Assembly: GCA_965240325.2 (NCBI GenBank)
Contig: OZ251252.1
Location: forward strand, 806,001 to 870,000
Origin: Rebecca billardiae RCC1528
Lineage: Eukaryota > Haptophyta
Length of the DNA stretch: 64,000 bases
Direction: 5' to 3'
Shown here piece by piece: positions 52,190-62,103 of the stretch. The notes under the pieces are model-generated. The model saw only the letters and a program-made list of their open reading frames with translations. It was not told where the DNA came from and did no database searches. Position 1 is the first letter of the stretch. The number at the start of each line of letters is the position of its first letter. Both the position numbers and the translations under genes were made by a program.

Positions 52190-53385
52190 CTCGCGGCCCG
52201 GGAGGAGGCCCCCTGTAACAGCTGTAACACCGTAACACGTAACAAGTCCGGCTCGTCCCGGAGTCCGGGGCTGCCGGCGGGCCGGCCGCGCCGGGCCCGG
52301 GAGGAGGCCCCCTGTAACAGCTGTAACACCGTAACACGTAACAAGTCCGGCGCGTCCGAGTCCGGGGCTGCCGGCGGGCCCGGGCCTCGCGGCCCGGGAG
52401 GAGGCCCCCTGTAACAGCTGTAACACCTGTAACACGTAACAAGTCCGGCTCGTCCCGGAGTCCGGGGCTGCCGGCGGGCCGGCCGCGCCGGGCCCGGGAG
52501 GAGGCCCCCTGTAACTAAGCTGTAACACCGTAACACGTAACAAGTCCGGCGCGTCCGGGTCCGGGGCTGCCGGCGGGCCCGGGCCTCGCGGCCCGGGAGG
52601 AGGCCCCCTGTAACAGCTGTAACACCTGTAACACGTAACAAGTCCGGCTCGTCCCGGAGTCCGGGGCTGCCGGCGGGCCGGCCGCGCCGGGCCCGGGAGG
52701 CCAGGCCCCGCCTGTAACAGCTGTAACACCTGTAACACGTAACAAGTCCGGCGCGTCCGGGTCCGGGGCTGCCGGCGGGCCCGGGCCTCGCGGCCCGGGA
52801 GGAGGCCCCCTGTAACAGCTGTAACACCTGTAACACGTAACAAGTCCGGCTCGTCCCGGAGTCCGGGGCTGCCGGCGGGCCGGCCGCGCCGGGCCCGGGA
52901 GCAGAGGCCCCCTGTAACAGCTGTAACACCTGTAACACGTAACAAGTCCGGCGCGTCCGGGTCCGGGGCTGCCGGCGGGCCCGGGCCTCGCGGCCCGGGA
53001 GGAGGCCCCCTGTAACAGCTGTAACACCGTAACACGTAACAAGTCCGGCTCGTCCGAGTCCGGGGCTGCCGGCGGGCCCCGGGGCCGCGCTGCCGGGCCC
53101 GCGGGAGGAGGCCCCCTGTAACAGACAGCTGTAACACCGTAACACGACGTAACAAGTCCGGCGCGGCGAGTCCGGGAGCCGGCCGGGCCGGGGCCGGGGC
53201 GGGCGGGCCGCCGGGCCCGGGAGGAGGCCCCCTGTAACAGCTGTAACACCGTAACACGTAACAAGTCCGGCGCGGCGAGTCCGGGAGCCGACCGGTCCAG
53301 GTCCGGGGCGGGCGGGCCGTCGGGCCCGGGAGGAGGCCCCCTGTTACAGCTGTAACACCGTAACACGTAACACAATGGCGCCGCT
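52190..53385. repeat. left terminal minisatellite of the primase element, about 12 units
   Basis: Units of about 98-112 bp, each with GAGGCCCCCTGTAACAGCTG, one or two further TGTAACAC, then CACGTAACAAGTCCGG and a GC-rich spacer. Units alternate between two spacer types (CTCGTCCCGGAGTCC and CGCGTCCGGGTCC), so the higher-order repeat is about 200 bp. The two or three innermost units have a third spacer type (GCGGCGAGTCCGGGAGCCG) that is also the one found at the right end. Short insertions interrupt some units. Confidence 0.92.
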
Positions 53386-53635
53386 CGGCCATGGCCTTCG
53401 GCCCGGTGAAAAAATGGCGGCGGGGCGCGCGGCGCGCAGCGTCGCGCTCGGTGCGCTCGGCGGGGCTCGAGGAACGCCCGCGGACGGGCGAGCGCGCACG
53501 GGCGCGAGCACGAGTCGCGTCGCCCGCGCCCCTCCCCGAGCGACCTGCCGCCGCGTCTCGCGACGATGGCGGTGTGGACGCTCGTCCGTGGCCGCGTGAA
53601 ATAATGGCGGCGGGGCGCGCGGCGCGCAGCGTCGC
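53379..53635 (+). repeat. left core inverted repeat of the primase element
   Basis: Contains two copies of a segment with ATGGCGGCGGGGCGCGCGG (about 53406 and 53604). The mirror sequence on the right end provides the start codon and first nine codons of the primase gene, so start-codon copies face inward from both ends. Confidence 0.85.
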
Positions 53636-53899
53636 GCTCGGTGCGCTCGGCGGGGCTCGAGGAGCGCACGCGGACGGGCGAGCGCGCACGGGCGCGAGCA
53701 CCGCGGCGGTTCGCGTGGCGTCGCGCTGCACCGACCCCGGCGCGAGCGCCGAGTCCTTGTTTGCACGCCGCCTCGTTTGCCGAGCCCGTCGGCCGACGGC
53801 GCGAGGTGGGCGCGGCGGCGGCGGCGGCGGCGGCGGGGCGGCGGCGGCGGCGACGGCGGCGGCGTGCGGGCGCATGCGCGCTGCACGGCCGCCGCGTCG

Positions 53900-55153
53900 T
53901 CAACGCGCCGGGCCCATCGCGGCACGGCCGCTGGCGAACGCGGCGTGGAAGCGCGAGGCAAACTCGGCGCTGCGTGGCGGCGCGCCCGCGCGGCCGCCGC
54001 CCGCGCAGAAGAGCATGCTGCGCAGGCAGACGGCGCGCGCGCGCCCGGCGCCGCGCGCTGCCACGCACGCCTCGTCGGCGCAGCACAGGTCGAGGCCGTC
54101 GGACTTGGCGAAGTAGAAGACGGTGCGTCGCGCGTGCTCGGCGCCCTTGCACTCGCACCACCTGCTGGCGGTCGAGCACGTCGCGACCGGGCCGTGCGCC
54201 GTGCTCCCAGCAAACACCTGCACGATGCGCGGCCAGCGCTCGGCCGAGCCAGAGACTCGTGCGTGCGCGTGCAGCTGCTCGTTGAGCCAGCCGACCAGCG
54301 CCGCGCGCCGCGCGCCGGCCGCCGCATCGCGACCGGCGGCGCTCGTCGCCGGCACAGCCGGTCGGCCGGGCGCGGGCGGCGGCGCGCTCCACTCGACCAG
54401 CTCGGTGCGCAGCCGCGCGCGAGAGAGCCAGCGCGCGCCATCCGCCGCGAGCCGCCGCAGCGCGTGCTGCGCAGGCAGCGCGTCGAGCCACGCGCAGCGC
54501 ACGGCGCCGTGCTCGTCGGCGGCGACGACGGCTGCCGGCAGGTAGGGCGGGCCGCCGTCCGACTTGGCCGTGAACGGCAGGCGCAGGCCCGCCCCGTAGA
54601 TGCTGCAGTCGATCTCGAGCTTGTGCCAGCACGGCGGCCGCGGCTGCGAGCGCGCCCAGTCGAGCAGGACGCGCGCGATGCGCGCCGCCTCAGCGGCCGA
54701 GACGATGGCCGAGTCGTTCCATGTCGCGTGAATCCCGGCTCGGCGCACGCCCGGCGCCGAGCCGGCGGCGGTCGCGGGGCTGGGCGCGCGCGCCGAGACG
54801 TACACGACGCGCCCAGCCACGGGAACGGGCACGGGCAGATGCTCCTCCGCGACGCGGTAGAGGCCGACGAGCAGTGCGGCCACGTCCGAGGGGGAGGGCG
54901 CGGTGCTGAAGGCGCAGTCCACATCGACGACGAAGCGCGCGCGCGCGCCGAGCGCCTCGACCACCATGGGCGCGCGCGCGCCGTGCACCAAGTGCTGCGC
55001 GGCCACGAGTGCATCGAGCTCGCGCAGGCGGCTGCTCGGCACGTGCAGCCGGCCGCCGAACGTACGCTGCGAGCCACTTGCCAGGAACACAACCTCGTGC
55101 GTGCACGCCTCGCCTGGGCGCGCGACGCTGCGCGCCGCGCGCCCCGCCGCCAT
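53900..55153 (-). CDS. UL52/PrimPol-type archaeo-eukaryotic primase
   Basis: A 417-aa single-exon protein starting MAAGRAARSV. All landmarks of the herpes/pox/PrimPol primase branch are present in order: FVVDVDCAF (catalytic D77-x-D79), GIHATWND (H142), KLEIDCSIY (D182) with LRLPFTAK shortly after (R191, K197). Near the C-terminus is a zinc finger, C333-x6-H340-x17-C358-x4-C363, in the UL52 arrangement. It should synthesise primers or short DNA on single-stranded template. No helicase domain is fused, as in PrimPol. The frame is intact with all catalytic residues, so it is under or recently under selection. The first nine codons are shared with the inverted repeats; an in-frame ATG at 55351 in the outer repeat unit is the alternative start. 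The gene occupies almost the whole space between the repeats. Confidence 0.85.
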   Translation of the reverse strand: MAAGRAARSVARPGEACTHEVVFLASGSQRTFGGRLHVPSSRLRELDALVAAQHLVHGARAPMVVEALGARARFVVDVDCAFSTAPSPSDVAALLVGLYRVAEEHLPVPVPVAGRVVYVSARAPSPATAAGSAPGVRRAGIHATWNDSAIVSAAEAARIARVLLDWARSQPRPPCWHKLEIDCSIYGAGLRLPFTAKSDGGPPYLPAAVVAADEHGAVRCAWLDALPAQHALRRLAADGARWLSRARLRTELVEWSAPPPAPGRPAVPATSAAGRDAAAGARRAALVGWLNEQLHAHARVSGSAERWPRIVQVFAGSTAHGPVATCSTASRWCECKGAEHARRTVFYFAKSDGLDLCCADEACVAARGAGRARAVCLRSMLFCAGGGRAGAPPRSAEFASRFHAAFASGRAAMGPAR

Positions 55154-55395
55154 TTTTTCACGCGGCCACGGACGAGCGGCCACTGCGCCATCGTCGCGAG
55201 ACGCGGCGGCAGGTCGCTCGGGGAGGGGCGCGGGCGACGCGACTCGTGCTCGCGCCCGTGCGCGCTCGCCCGTCCGCAGTCGTTCCTCGAGCCCCGCCGA
55301 GCGCACCGAGCGCGACGCTGCGCGCCGCGCGCCCCGCCGCCATTTTTTCACCGGGCCGACGGGCCGCGGCCGAGCGGCGCCATTGTGTTACGTGT
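55122..55395 (-). repeat. right core inverted repeat of the primase element
   Basis: Mirror of 53379-53635, with a few substitutions. It contains the primase start region and probably its promoter. Confidence 0.85.
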
Positions 55396-55600
55396 TACGG
55401 TGTTACAGCTGTTACAGGGGGCCTCCTCCCGGGCCCGGCCCGGGCGGCCCGCCCGCCCCGGACCTGGACCGGTCGGCTCCCGGACTCGCCGCGCCGGACT
55501 TGTTACGTGTTACGGTGTTACAGCTGTTACAGGGGGCCTCCTCCCGGGGCCCAGCGCCACCCGCCCGGCCCCGGACCCGGACTGGCCGGCAACGGGCCGC
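55384..55600. repeat. right terminal minisatellite of the primase element
   Basis: Two full units in mirror orientation to the left array (TGTTACGTGTTACGGTGTTA and CAGCTGTTACAGGGGGCC) plus a degraded third. Isolated GTTAC words persist to about 55775. Confidence 0.9.
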
Positions 55601-56888
55601 GAGAATCCGAGACCGACGCCACCGACGGTCTCAAGTGAAAGTGATGGCTGACAGTGTGCTCAGCCAGGGCGTTTAGTCACGGGCGGCGAGTGCGGCTCGG
55701 TCAGACACCCGCAGTCCGGGCGTGAGTCCGGCGTGAGAGTGTTACATGTTACTGCTACGCTCGGCCCGTAACACTTTTCACGGGCGCGACGGGGGTGAGT
55801 AATAGTTAGAGGAATTGTTACCCGGGAGAAACTGGGGTCCTTGGTCCTGCCGGCACCGTGCTCGGGCGTCAGTATCGGTGGGCTCGAGCACGCGTGGTGA
55901 GGCGCTCGGAGCGGTCGACGGCCATGATCGGGCAGCGCACGGTGGGCGCAGGCCACGCGCACGCCAGCGCCCCGCGTGGCGTGGCTTCACGGGGCGCAGC
56001 CACCAGGAGACTGTGCTGCGACGAGCTCGGGCGCGCTCGGGCGCCGCTGCTCTGCATTTTCCCGAAAAATCGGTTTTCGTGCCCTCGACCGGCGGTATGC
56101 CGCCGGGGTGGCCGCAGCTGCGCTCGGAGCAGCGCGCACGGGCACCGCCGTGTGCGCCCGCCCGCTTTCGCCGCCGCCGAGCTCGAGCACAGCGCTGCGC
56201 GGGGCTGCGTAATGCCAACGGCGCATGATTTTTTGCCCGCGCCGAGCGCGCGTCGGCGCGCGCAGCGCGCTCAGGTGTGGCCTGCTACCAAGGTCTGTGC
56301 CACGATTCGACGCGCCTATGGTGCGCCGAATTTAGGCGCACCGCTTCAGAATTGTCCGATGATTCGACTAGTGGTGCGGACAACTTAAAACGTCACCCTG
56401 AGCAGTTTTCCGGCACTGTGTTAGCTGAAGCACCGCGAGTGTCAGCTAGTGACTAGCTAGTCGGATTTAGATCAGTTTACTGTGATGTCGGCTCCCGCCG
56501 GATTATAGGCGCCGGTAGTGACGACAGTGTGACCCGGACGCCGCGAACAGCAGTCAGAACAGACTCCGAAGGAGTCAGGTCGGCCGGCATTGGCCACCGT
56601 GCGGCGCCAGTAAACTACTCTATAGAGCCGGCATGTCATCGTCCCGGCACCGATGGCCGAATAACGCACCGCGCGGGACCGGGCCGCACGGATGCGGCCC
56701 GCGAGGCAGCGGTCCGACTCAGGTGCCTGCGAAGTGCCGGTAGTAGCTGCCTAACACTAGTGCTGACTGCGGGCCGGCCCGTCACTGCAGCGGCGCCAGC
56801 ACTCGCAGCGTGAGCAGCTTGGCGCGTGCGCGCAAAGGCGCGTGCGACGGTGCGCACCGCTTGGCTGCAGGCGGCACCGAGTCCTTCT
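55601..56888. other. intergenic region
   Basis: Scattered GTTAC words at 55738-55775 may be remnants of the neighbouring array. Otherwise no gene or repeat recognised. Confidence 0.5.
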
Positions 56889-57845
56889 TCAGGCGCAGCG
56901 TGCGATGATGTCGTTGAGGAGCGCGTCGCAAAAGTCGTCGCTTGTGAACGTGGGCGCCGCGGCGTCGCCGGGTAGGCACACGTTCGGCTGCCGTGCGGCG
57001 TGCGCAGAGCTCGTGTAGAGCTCCACGTCGCCGGCAGGTGAGCTCGGCGCCGTCGAGAGCGTGTTGAGCAGGGGCGGCGGCAACGGGTCGAACGGCACCG
57101 CGGTGTACGGCGGCTGCTGCTGCTGCTGCTGCAGGAGCAGCTGGTGGTGGTGGTGCCGGTCGGCGCCGAACATGGCCTTGGTGACGTCGTGCGGGCTGCC
57201 CGGAAAGACGCGCTGCGCGTCCTCAGCCTTCAGGGCGCGCTCTTGGACGGCGTGCTCGGGCACAGAGCGAGAGGGGCACGTCAGCTGGACGAGGCCGCTG
57301 TTCATCGCCGAAGCGAGCTCGCGCGCGAGCAGCGCGTGAAAGGGCGCGATCTGCGCGGCTCGCCACGCGAGCGCGTCGGCGGGCGCGGGCAGCGCGGTGG
57401 CGTCGGGCTGGGGACTCGCCCGATCTGGCACGACGACCAGCTGCGGCGTGTGCATGCTCGCGCGCGCAGTCGACGGCGCACTCGGCGCGGCGATCGGAGT
57501 CGCGGACACGGCCACGCGTGCGTCTGAGCGAGACGCGTCCGGCCGCGCGACGGCGGCCAGGGCCTGCGGCGCGAGGAGCGCGGGGAGCATGGCGGAGATC
57601 GGGCCCTCGAGCGTCGTGTTCGGTACGGCGTCCACGCCGTGCCGCTTGCGCAGGCGCTGCCGCTTGTTCTGGAACCAGATCCTGGCTTGGCGCGGGTGGA
57701 CGTTGAGCGACTTGGCGAGCGCATCGACCGTCAGCCGGTTGGGCATGTTCGACACGCTGAAGACGGACTCGAGGAGCAGCCGCTGCGCCGGGAGCGGCTT
57801 CCAGCGGTGCTTCACGTCCGCGTCAGATCGGCCGGCATCGGGCAT
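56889..57845 (-). CDS. homeodomain transcription factor 2
   Basis: A 318-aa single-exon protein starting MPDAGRSDADVKHRWKP. The homeodomain is at about residues 12-70, with helix 3 RQARIWFQNKRQRLRKR (WFQNK at 57-61). It is clearly paralogous to gene 1: the same loop SNMPNRLTVDALAKSLNVHP and the same following motif DAVPNTTLEGPISAMLPALL. The remainder contains HHHHQLLLQQQQQQ from a CTG run (57108-57142 plus strand), a Pro-rich stretch, and a distinctive C-terminal block FTSDDFCDALLNDIIARC that could be an interaction helix. It encodes a nuclear DNA-binding regulator. The two homeodomain genes lie 8.3 kb apart in the same orientation, with the primase element between them. Confidence 0.87.
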   Translation of the reverse strand: MPDAGRSDADVKHRWKPLPAQRLLLESVFSVSNMPNRLTVDALAKSLNVHPRQARIWFQNKRQRLRKRHGVDAVPNTTLEGPISAMLPALLAPQALAAVARPDASRSDARVAVSATPIAAPSAPSTARASMHTPQLVVVPDRASPQPDATALPAPADALAWRAAQIAPFHALLARELASAMNSGLVQLTCPSRSVPEHAVQERALKAEDAQRVFPGSPHDVTKAMFGADRHHHHQLLLQQQQQQPPYTAVPFDPLPPPLLNTLSTAPSSPAGDVELYTSSAHAARQPNVCLPGDAAAPTFTSDDFCDALLNDIIARCA

Positions 57846-58246
57846 GGTTCGGAGCCGAGAGCGTCGCGGGGGAGGAATCGAGCGGGGGAAGGGGCACGGA
57901 CGTGCGTCGCACCCTTTGCGTCTTGTTCGGCCTCGGACCGAACTCGACTACTCGAGAGTCGAGCAACCGAGTCCGAGGGGATGCATCCACGTCGCGGTCG
58001 CTCGGATTGCGTGCCCGCGTCGGTTCCTTCTCAGGCTTACTACTTATGTTACTCAGTTTCCCATTGAACTCTGAAAGGGTTGGTGCGCAAGTTCAGGCGC
58101 GCGGTCCTCCGAGATAAACTGAGATTGCACCCCAATATACTCAAGTTGCGATTCCACGAAATGAGAGCCTAAACTAGACTTGAGTAACACGATGAATATT
58201 GGTGGCAAGTTGATATGGATGTTAAAACGCATAAATTCTGGAAACC
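57846..58246. other. upstream region of homeodomain gene 2
   Basis: No further gene seen; GC content drops after 58040. It ends at dispersed repeat copy 2. Confidence 0.5.
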
Positions 58247-59285
58247 CACGAGAACAAAGGCACGACTTCACGCTGGGGACCAGCCCGTCGCAGGCCTTTT
58301 TTTGACGCCCGGCTCACCACCGGTCGGCCCACCGGGTCACATAAGCGCAATTCGCGTACCCACTTACGCGCTCGATAGGACAAAAACCGCTCGTCGTTCG
58401 GTCAAAAGCCGCTCGTCGTTCGTCGCTTTGCGTACTCACATTCGCGCGAATCGCATCGGCCCATTCGTCGTGTCGCGAGTTCACACTTCACATTCACACG
58501 ATCCGTCACTTTCTCGCTAGACATTTCACGAGCAGAGGGGCGCGCTGATATTGGCACGCGGGTATCATCTTGCATTGGACTACGAGCATCGGAGCAACCG
58601 CGCCTCGCATCGACGACGTCCCGTGAAGGACGACAAGGCGAAGAGCCCACGCCATTCCAAGGGTCGCCCTTGCGATTGACGTCTCGTTCGGTCGCGCGAC
58701 GAGCGGCTCGCGTGCGGCGCCAAGCGAGAGACGCGGGGCGCGCGGCGGGCGCACGCGCGAGGCTGCCCACCACGCGCACGCACGCGACCCCGCCGGCTCG
58801 GGCGACACGCCGCCGCCTCAGCTCGAGCACGAGCGCGAGGCGTGGCGCCGGCTCGGTGGGCGGCGGACGGCTCGACCTGCACTGCGGTGCCAGCGGATGA
58901 AGCGGCAAGCCCGGCGGGCGCATACGCGCAGGTCCGCCCTCCACGCGCGAGCGCGCGCCTGCGTGTTCCACGAGCTGCAGCAGGCGGCCGCGGGCTGGTC
59001 GGCGGCCGGCGAGGTCGGCGGAGTGCCGCCCGGCCCGCGTTCTCGCTTGGGCGCGGGCCACACTCTCACTCACAGCGCGGGGCGTGGTGCTGCGGACGGG
59101 CCAGTCATTGCAGCGCGCACTCCGTGGTCAGACGTGCACACGCGCGCGCGTCGTCAGCCCCGCCGCTGCGCCCCTGTGGCGCCGTTGGCAGCGTCGGAAT
59201 TCCGAGCTCGGGCTACCGGCCCGGCGTGCCATCATGCGTTTCAGAAACAGGTTTCCAGCCCAAGTTGACGCGCAGCGCCAACCCA
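58247..59285 (-). mobile_element. dispersed 1.05-kb repeat, copy 2 (inverted)
   Basis: Inverted relative to 38027-39087, with the same end sequences. Differences include indels near 58675 and 58960. Copies 1 and 2 face each other across 19 kb. Confidence 0.85.
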
Positions 59286-59854
59286 TATTAAGGAAGAGTT
59301 TTGAGAGGTCGGTACACTTGACCTCATGAGTTGAGCCACCAGTATCTGGCTTGATGGCTCATTCCCATTTTTCGTGGGTATTGGGTGCGATGGGTGATGA
59401 ATGGCAAGTGATATACTGATCATATCTAGCGTTTGGCGATCAGATTTGAACCAAAAGTCAGTAGCCCAATGAAATCCATTTTCGATCACATATTCACGTA
59501 GCGTTTGGTGATTGGATTACAGGCCCTAAGTCAGTAACCCATGATACCCATCCTCGATCACATCGACTTTTATGAGTACTTATTTGTACCCTGTAAGTAG
59601 CTCTTATATATTAATCATGCTGTGAGTCTCGTGCAAGAAACGAGAGCTACTCACATGGTACTCATGTTTTGCGAGGAGGTTCGCGAGCCACAACCAAGTT
59701 TGATGATGAGCACTGATTCTTGATCAAGTGGTGAGTTCCACCTTGCCGTTCCGGTTGGGGGCGTTCCCCGCGCGGGTCATGCGCCAATTAAAACTCACGC
59801 GCGAAAGCAAAGCGCGGAAAATGAAAACGTGCTTGGCGCGAAGGCGCGCTGGCA
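59286..59854. repeat. AT-rich island with a 72-bp tandem duplication
   Basis: 59427-59498 and 59499-59570 are diverged copies (TAGCGTTTGG at the start, AAGTCAGTA inside, TCGATCACAT at the end). The whole block from 59320 to 59740 is about 40% GC, far below its surroundings, and may be a different kind of insertion. No gene. Confidence 0.7.
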
Positions 59855-60775
59855 GCGTCGATGGGCGCTTGGCGCGCGCGCGGCGCGGCGCGCTGCGGCC
59901 TTCGAGTTGCCGTGCGAAGGCGGCGCGTTGCTTGAGTGGCATCGGAACATGGCCATGCTCCACACTGCGCCCCGCAGCTCGCTCTTCGTCGACTTCACCG
60001 CGCCTACGATCAGCGCGCATGCGAGCGTCGCCTCGGAATGAGCAGCCCTCGCCGGCCTCAGCCGTGAGCGCCCGCCTGGCGCGCGATGCCATCAACTCGG
60101 GGCACGAGCTGCGGCTGCGCGAGGAAGCATGCGCCTGCGCGCAAGCCGCGCCGCCTTGAGACACCGATCGTGAGCAGGGCATACCTTGCACGCAACTATT
60201 CTTCTTGCCCTTGCGAATGTCGCGGTGCCCTTGACAGGACTCCTCATCAGAGCATCGACTCAAGCATGGCATGACGGCAGCCACGCGCAGGCGATGCATA
60301 CAGATGTACACGAGTCGCTGCGCGCACAAGCAACCCGAAGACTCCTATTCATCGCTTCAGGGCGCTCACGATCTGTTGTTTCATCTCCACTGCATGCAAG
60401 GCTCGTGCAGGCTGATCGGCATTCGTCGACAGCCGTCTGAAGCTGCCTCAACGCTCACGATCGGTGTCTCAAGGCAGAGCGGCTTGCGCGCAGGCACATG
60501 CTTTCTCGCGCAGCCGCAGCTCGTGCCCCGAGCTGATGGCATCGCGCGCCAGGCGGGCGCTCACGGCTGAGGCCGGCGCGGGCTGCTCATTCCGAGGCGA
60601 CGCTCGCATGCGCGCTGATCGTAGGCGCGGTTAAGTCGACGAGGAGCGAGCTGCGAGGCGCAGTGCGGAGCATGGCCGTGTTCCGATGCCACGCAAGCGC
60701 CGTGCCGCCTTCGCACGTCAACTCGACGGCCGCAGCGCGCCGCGCCGCGCGCGCGCCAAGCGCTGGTGCGCCGCA
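59855..60775. mobile_element. foldback element 2
   Basis: Left arm about 59855-60177 and right arm about 60447-60775 are inverted copies with moderate divergence (shared GTTGCCGTGCGAAGGCGGC, CGATCAGCGCGCATGCGAGC, CACGAGCTGCGGCTGCGCGA). The spacer is about 270 bp. No coding sequence. It resembles the 19.2-kb foldback in layout but not in sequence. Confidence 0.8.
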
Positions 60776-61788
60776 GTCCGGGTCGGCGGCCGCCACTGGT
60801 GCTGAGTGGCGCAGCGCCAGTCCCAGGAGGGGTTTTCCCCCCCAGCGGGGCAAAACCCCTCGTGGAGCGTGTGGCAGGATCCCGGGAACGCCCTTGAAGT
60901 ACCAGTCTTAAAGTCGTACCAGTATTACGTGCGAGTTTGATGGGTGGTCGTCGCGCGCAGAAGCACGAGCCTCCCAGTACGCGCCGACATGCAACACGCT
61001 CGCCTGCCGAGCTGCGCACGGGTATCGATGCGCACGCGCCAGCACGGCGCGCCATGCTCGCGCCCAGCTAGCTGCCACACCCTTTCGAGCGCGCATGCGC
61101 GCGTGATGTGTAATGTGCGGCGCAGGCTGCGCCGCACACGCGCACCGCCATCGCGGACCGCGCTGGCCCATGTCCATGCGGCCACTGCAGAGGCGCTGAA
61201 CCCTGACTCACGCTTACTTGGACGAGCGGCCGGGCGCTGCAACAGGGCGCCGAGCCGCCCTTGCAGCGATCGTGCCAAAGGCTTGGCAGGAGGCCGACGT
61301 GCAAAGCGAGTGGCGCAACGGGACTGCCCGGTACGCGCATACACTCGCGCACGTTCACCCCACCAACCATACTGCCGTGCACGCGCGGAGCGCGTGGCGC
61401 CCGGTACCTGCCCTGCAGAGCCCCCGGGAAGCTGAGGCTCGCGGTGCGTGCCGCGTGCGTCGAGCAGGGCTTACTGGCTCAGCCGATGGCTGGAGGGCGA
61501 GTCCACGGAGCGTCTTGCGTGACGCACGCGGGCGCAATCCGACGCAGCGTACCAGCCGTAGCCACCCTAGCGCCCGTACCAGCGAGCTGTGTCCGCCTCT
61601 ATGATCGTCAGGGCGGCTGGGACGCCCCCACTCACGGAGCGGCGCCCGCTGCGGCCGCTGCAGCCGCGGAGCCGCCTGCCGCCTGCGCGCGAAATTGCGA
61701 AGCCTGTCGGCCCTGTCGCTGTGGCCTGTGGCCAGCCTGCCTGTGGGCCGGGCGGCCGGCGGAGGCGGGGCGCCGTCTCAAGCGCACG
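60776..61788. other. region upstream of the SUMO gene
   Basis: Contains a strong hairpin around 60826-60861 (GAGGGGTTTT against AAAACCCCTC) just past the foldback. Frames upstream of the SUMO start are open but shadow-like. Upstream SUMO exons cannot be excluded. Confidence 0.5.
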
Positions 61789-62103
61789 ATGGCGGACGTG
61801 ACTGCTGCGGAGTCGGGAGACAGTGCAGGATTCCAGCAACCCATCACGATTCACGTGAAGGCGCAGGACAATGCGCAGACGTCGTTCAAGGTGAAGATGG
61901 CCACGCCGATGAAGAAGCTCATGGACTCGTACGTGCAGCGCATGGGCGTGAGCCGCAACGACGTTCGGTTCACGTACGACGGCAGTCGCGTCATGGACAC
62001 CGACACACCAAAAACCCTAGACATGGACGATGGCGACTTGATCGACGTGTTCATCGAAATGAAGGGCGGCGGCCGTATTCGGCCATGGGCACCTCCCGTG
62101 TGA
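61789..62103 (+). CDS. SUMO (small ubiquitin-like modifier) precursor
   Basis: A 104-aa protein starting MADVTAAESGDSAGFQQ. The beta-grasp fold is complete: ITIHVKAQDNAQTSFKVKM, TPMKKLMDSYVQRMGVSRND, VRFTYDGSRVMDTDTPKTL, DMDDGDLIDVFIEMKGG. The Gly-Gly after EMK marks the mature end; the extension GRIRPWAPPV would be removed by a SUMO protease before conjugation to lysines of target proteins. No clear consensus sumoylation lysine is seen in the N-terminal tail. Single exon in this model. The start is supported by the short flexible N-terminus usual for SUMO; the open frame runs farther upstream without conserved content. Confidence 0.95.
   Translation: MADVTAAESGDSAGFQQPITIHVKAQDNAQTSFKVKMATPMKKLMDSYVQRMGVSRNDVRFTYDGSRVMDTDTPKTLDMDDGDLIDVFIEMKGGGRIRPWAPPV

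Larger units (their letters stand above)
52190..55600. mobile_element. primase-bearing element with long compound inverted repeats
   Basis: A single gene (53900-55153, minus) lies between inverted repeats. The core repeat is about 260-300 bp: 53379-53635 on the left and about 55122-55395 on the right, nearly identical, each made of two tandem units of about 190 bp. Outside the core both ends carry the same GTAAC-rich minisatellite in mirror orientation: about 12 units on the left, two full units plus a degraded third on the right. Unit order (innermost type shared, outer type only on the left) suggests the array grew outward on one side. No transposase, integrase, reverse transcriptase or capsid gene is present. 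Target-site duplications could not be identified, because the ends are inside decaying repeats. Confidence 0.75.

Noticed and set aside
52190-53385. CRISPR-like array
   Set aside because: Units of about 100 bp repeat in full, with no short repeats separated by unique spacers; this is a minisatellite in a eukaryotic genome.
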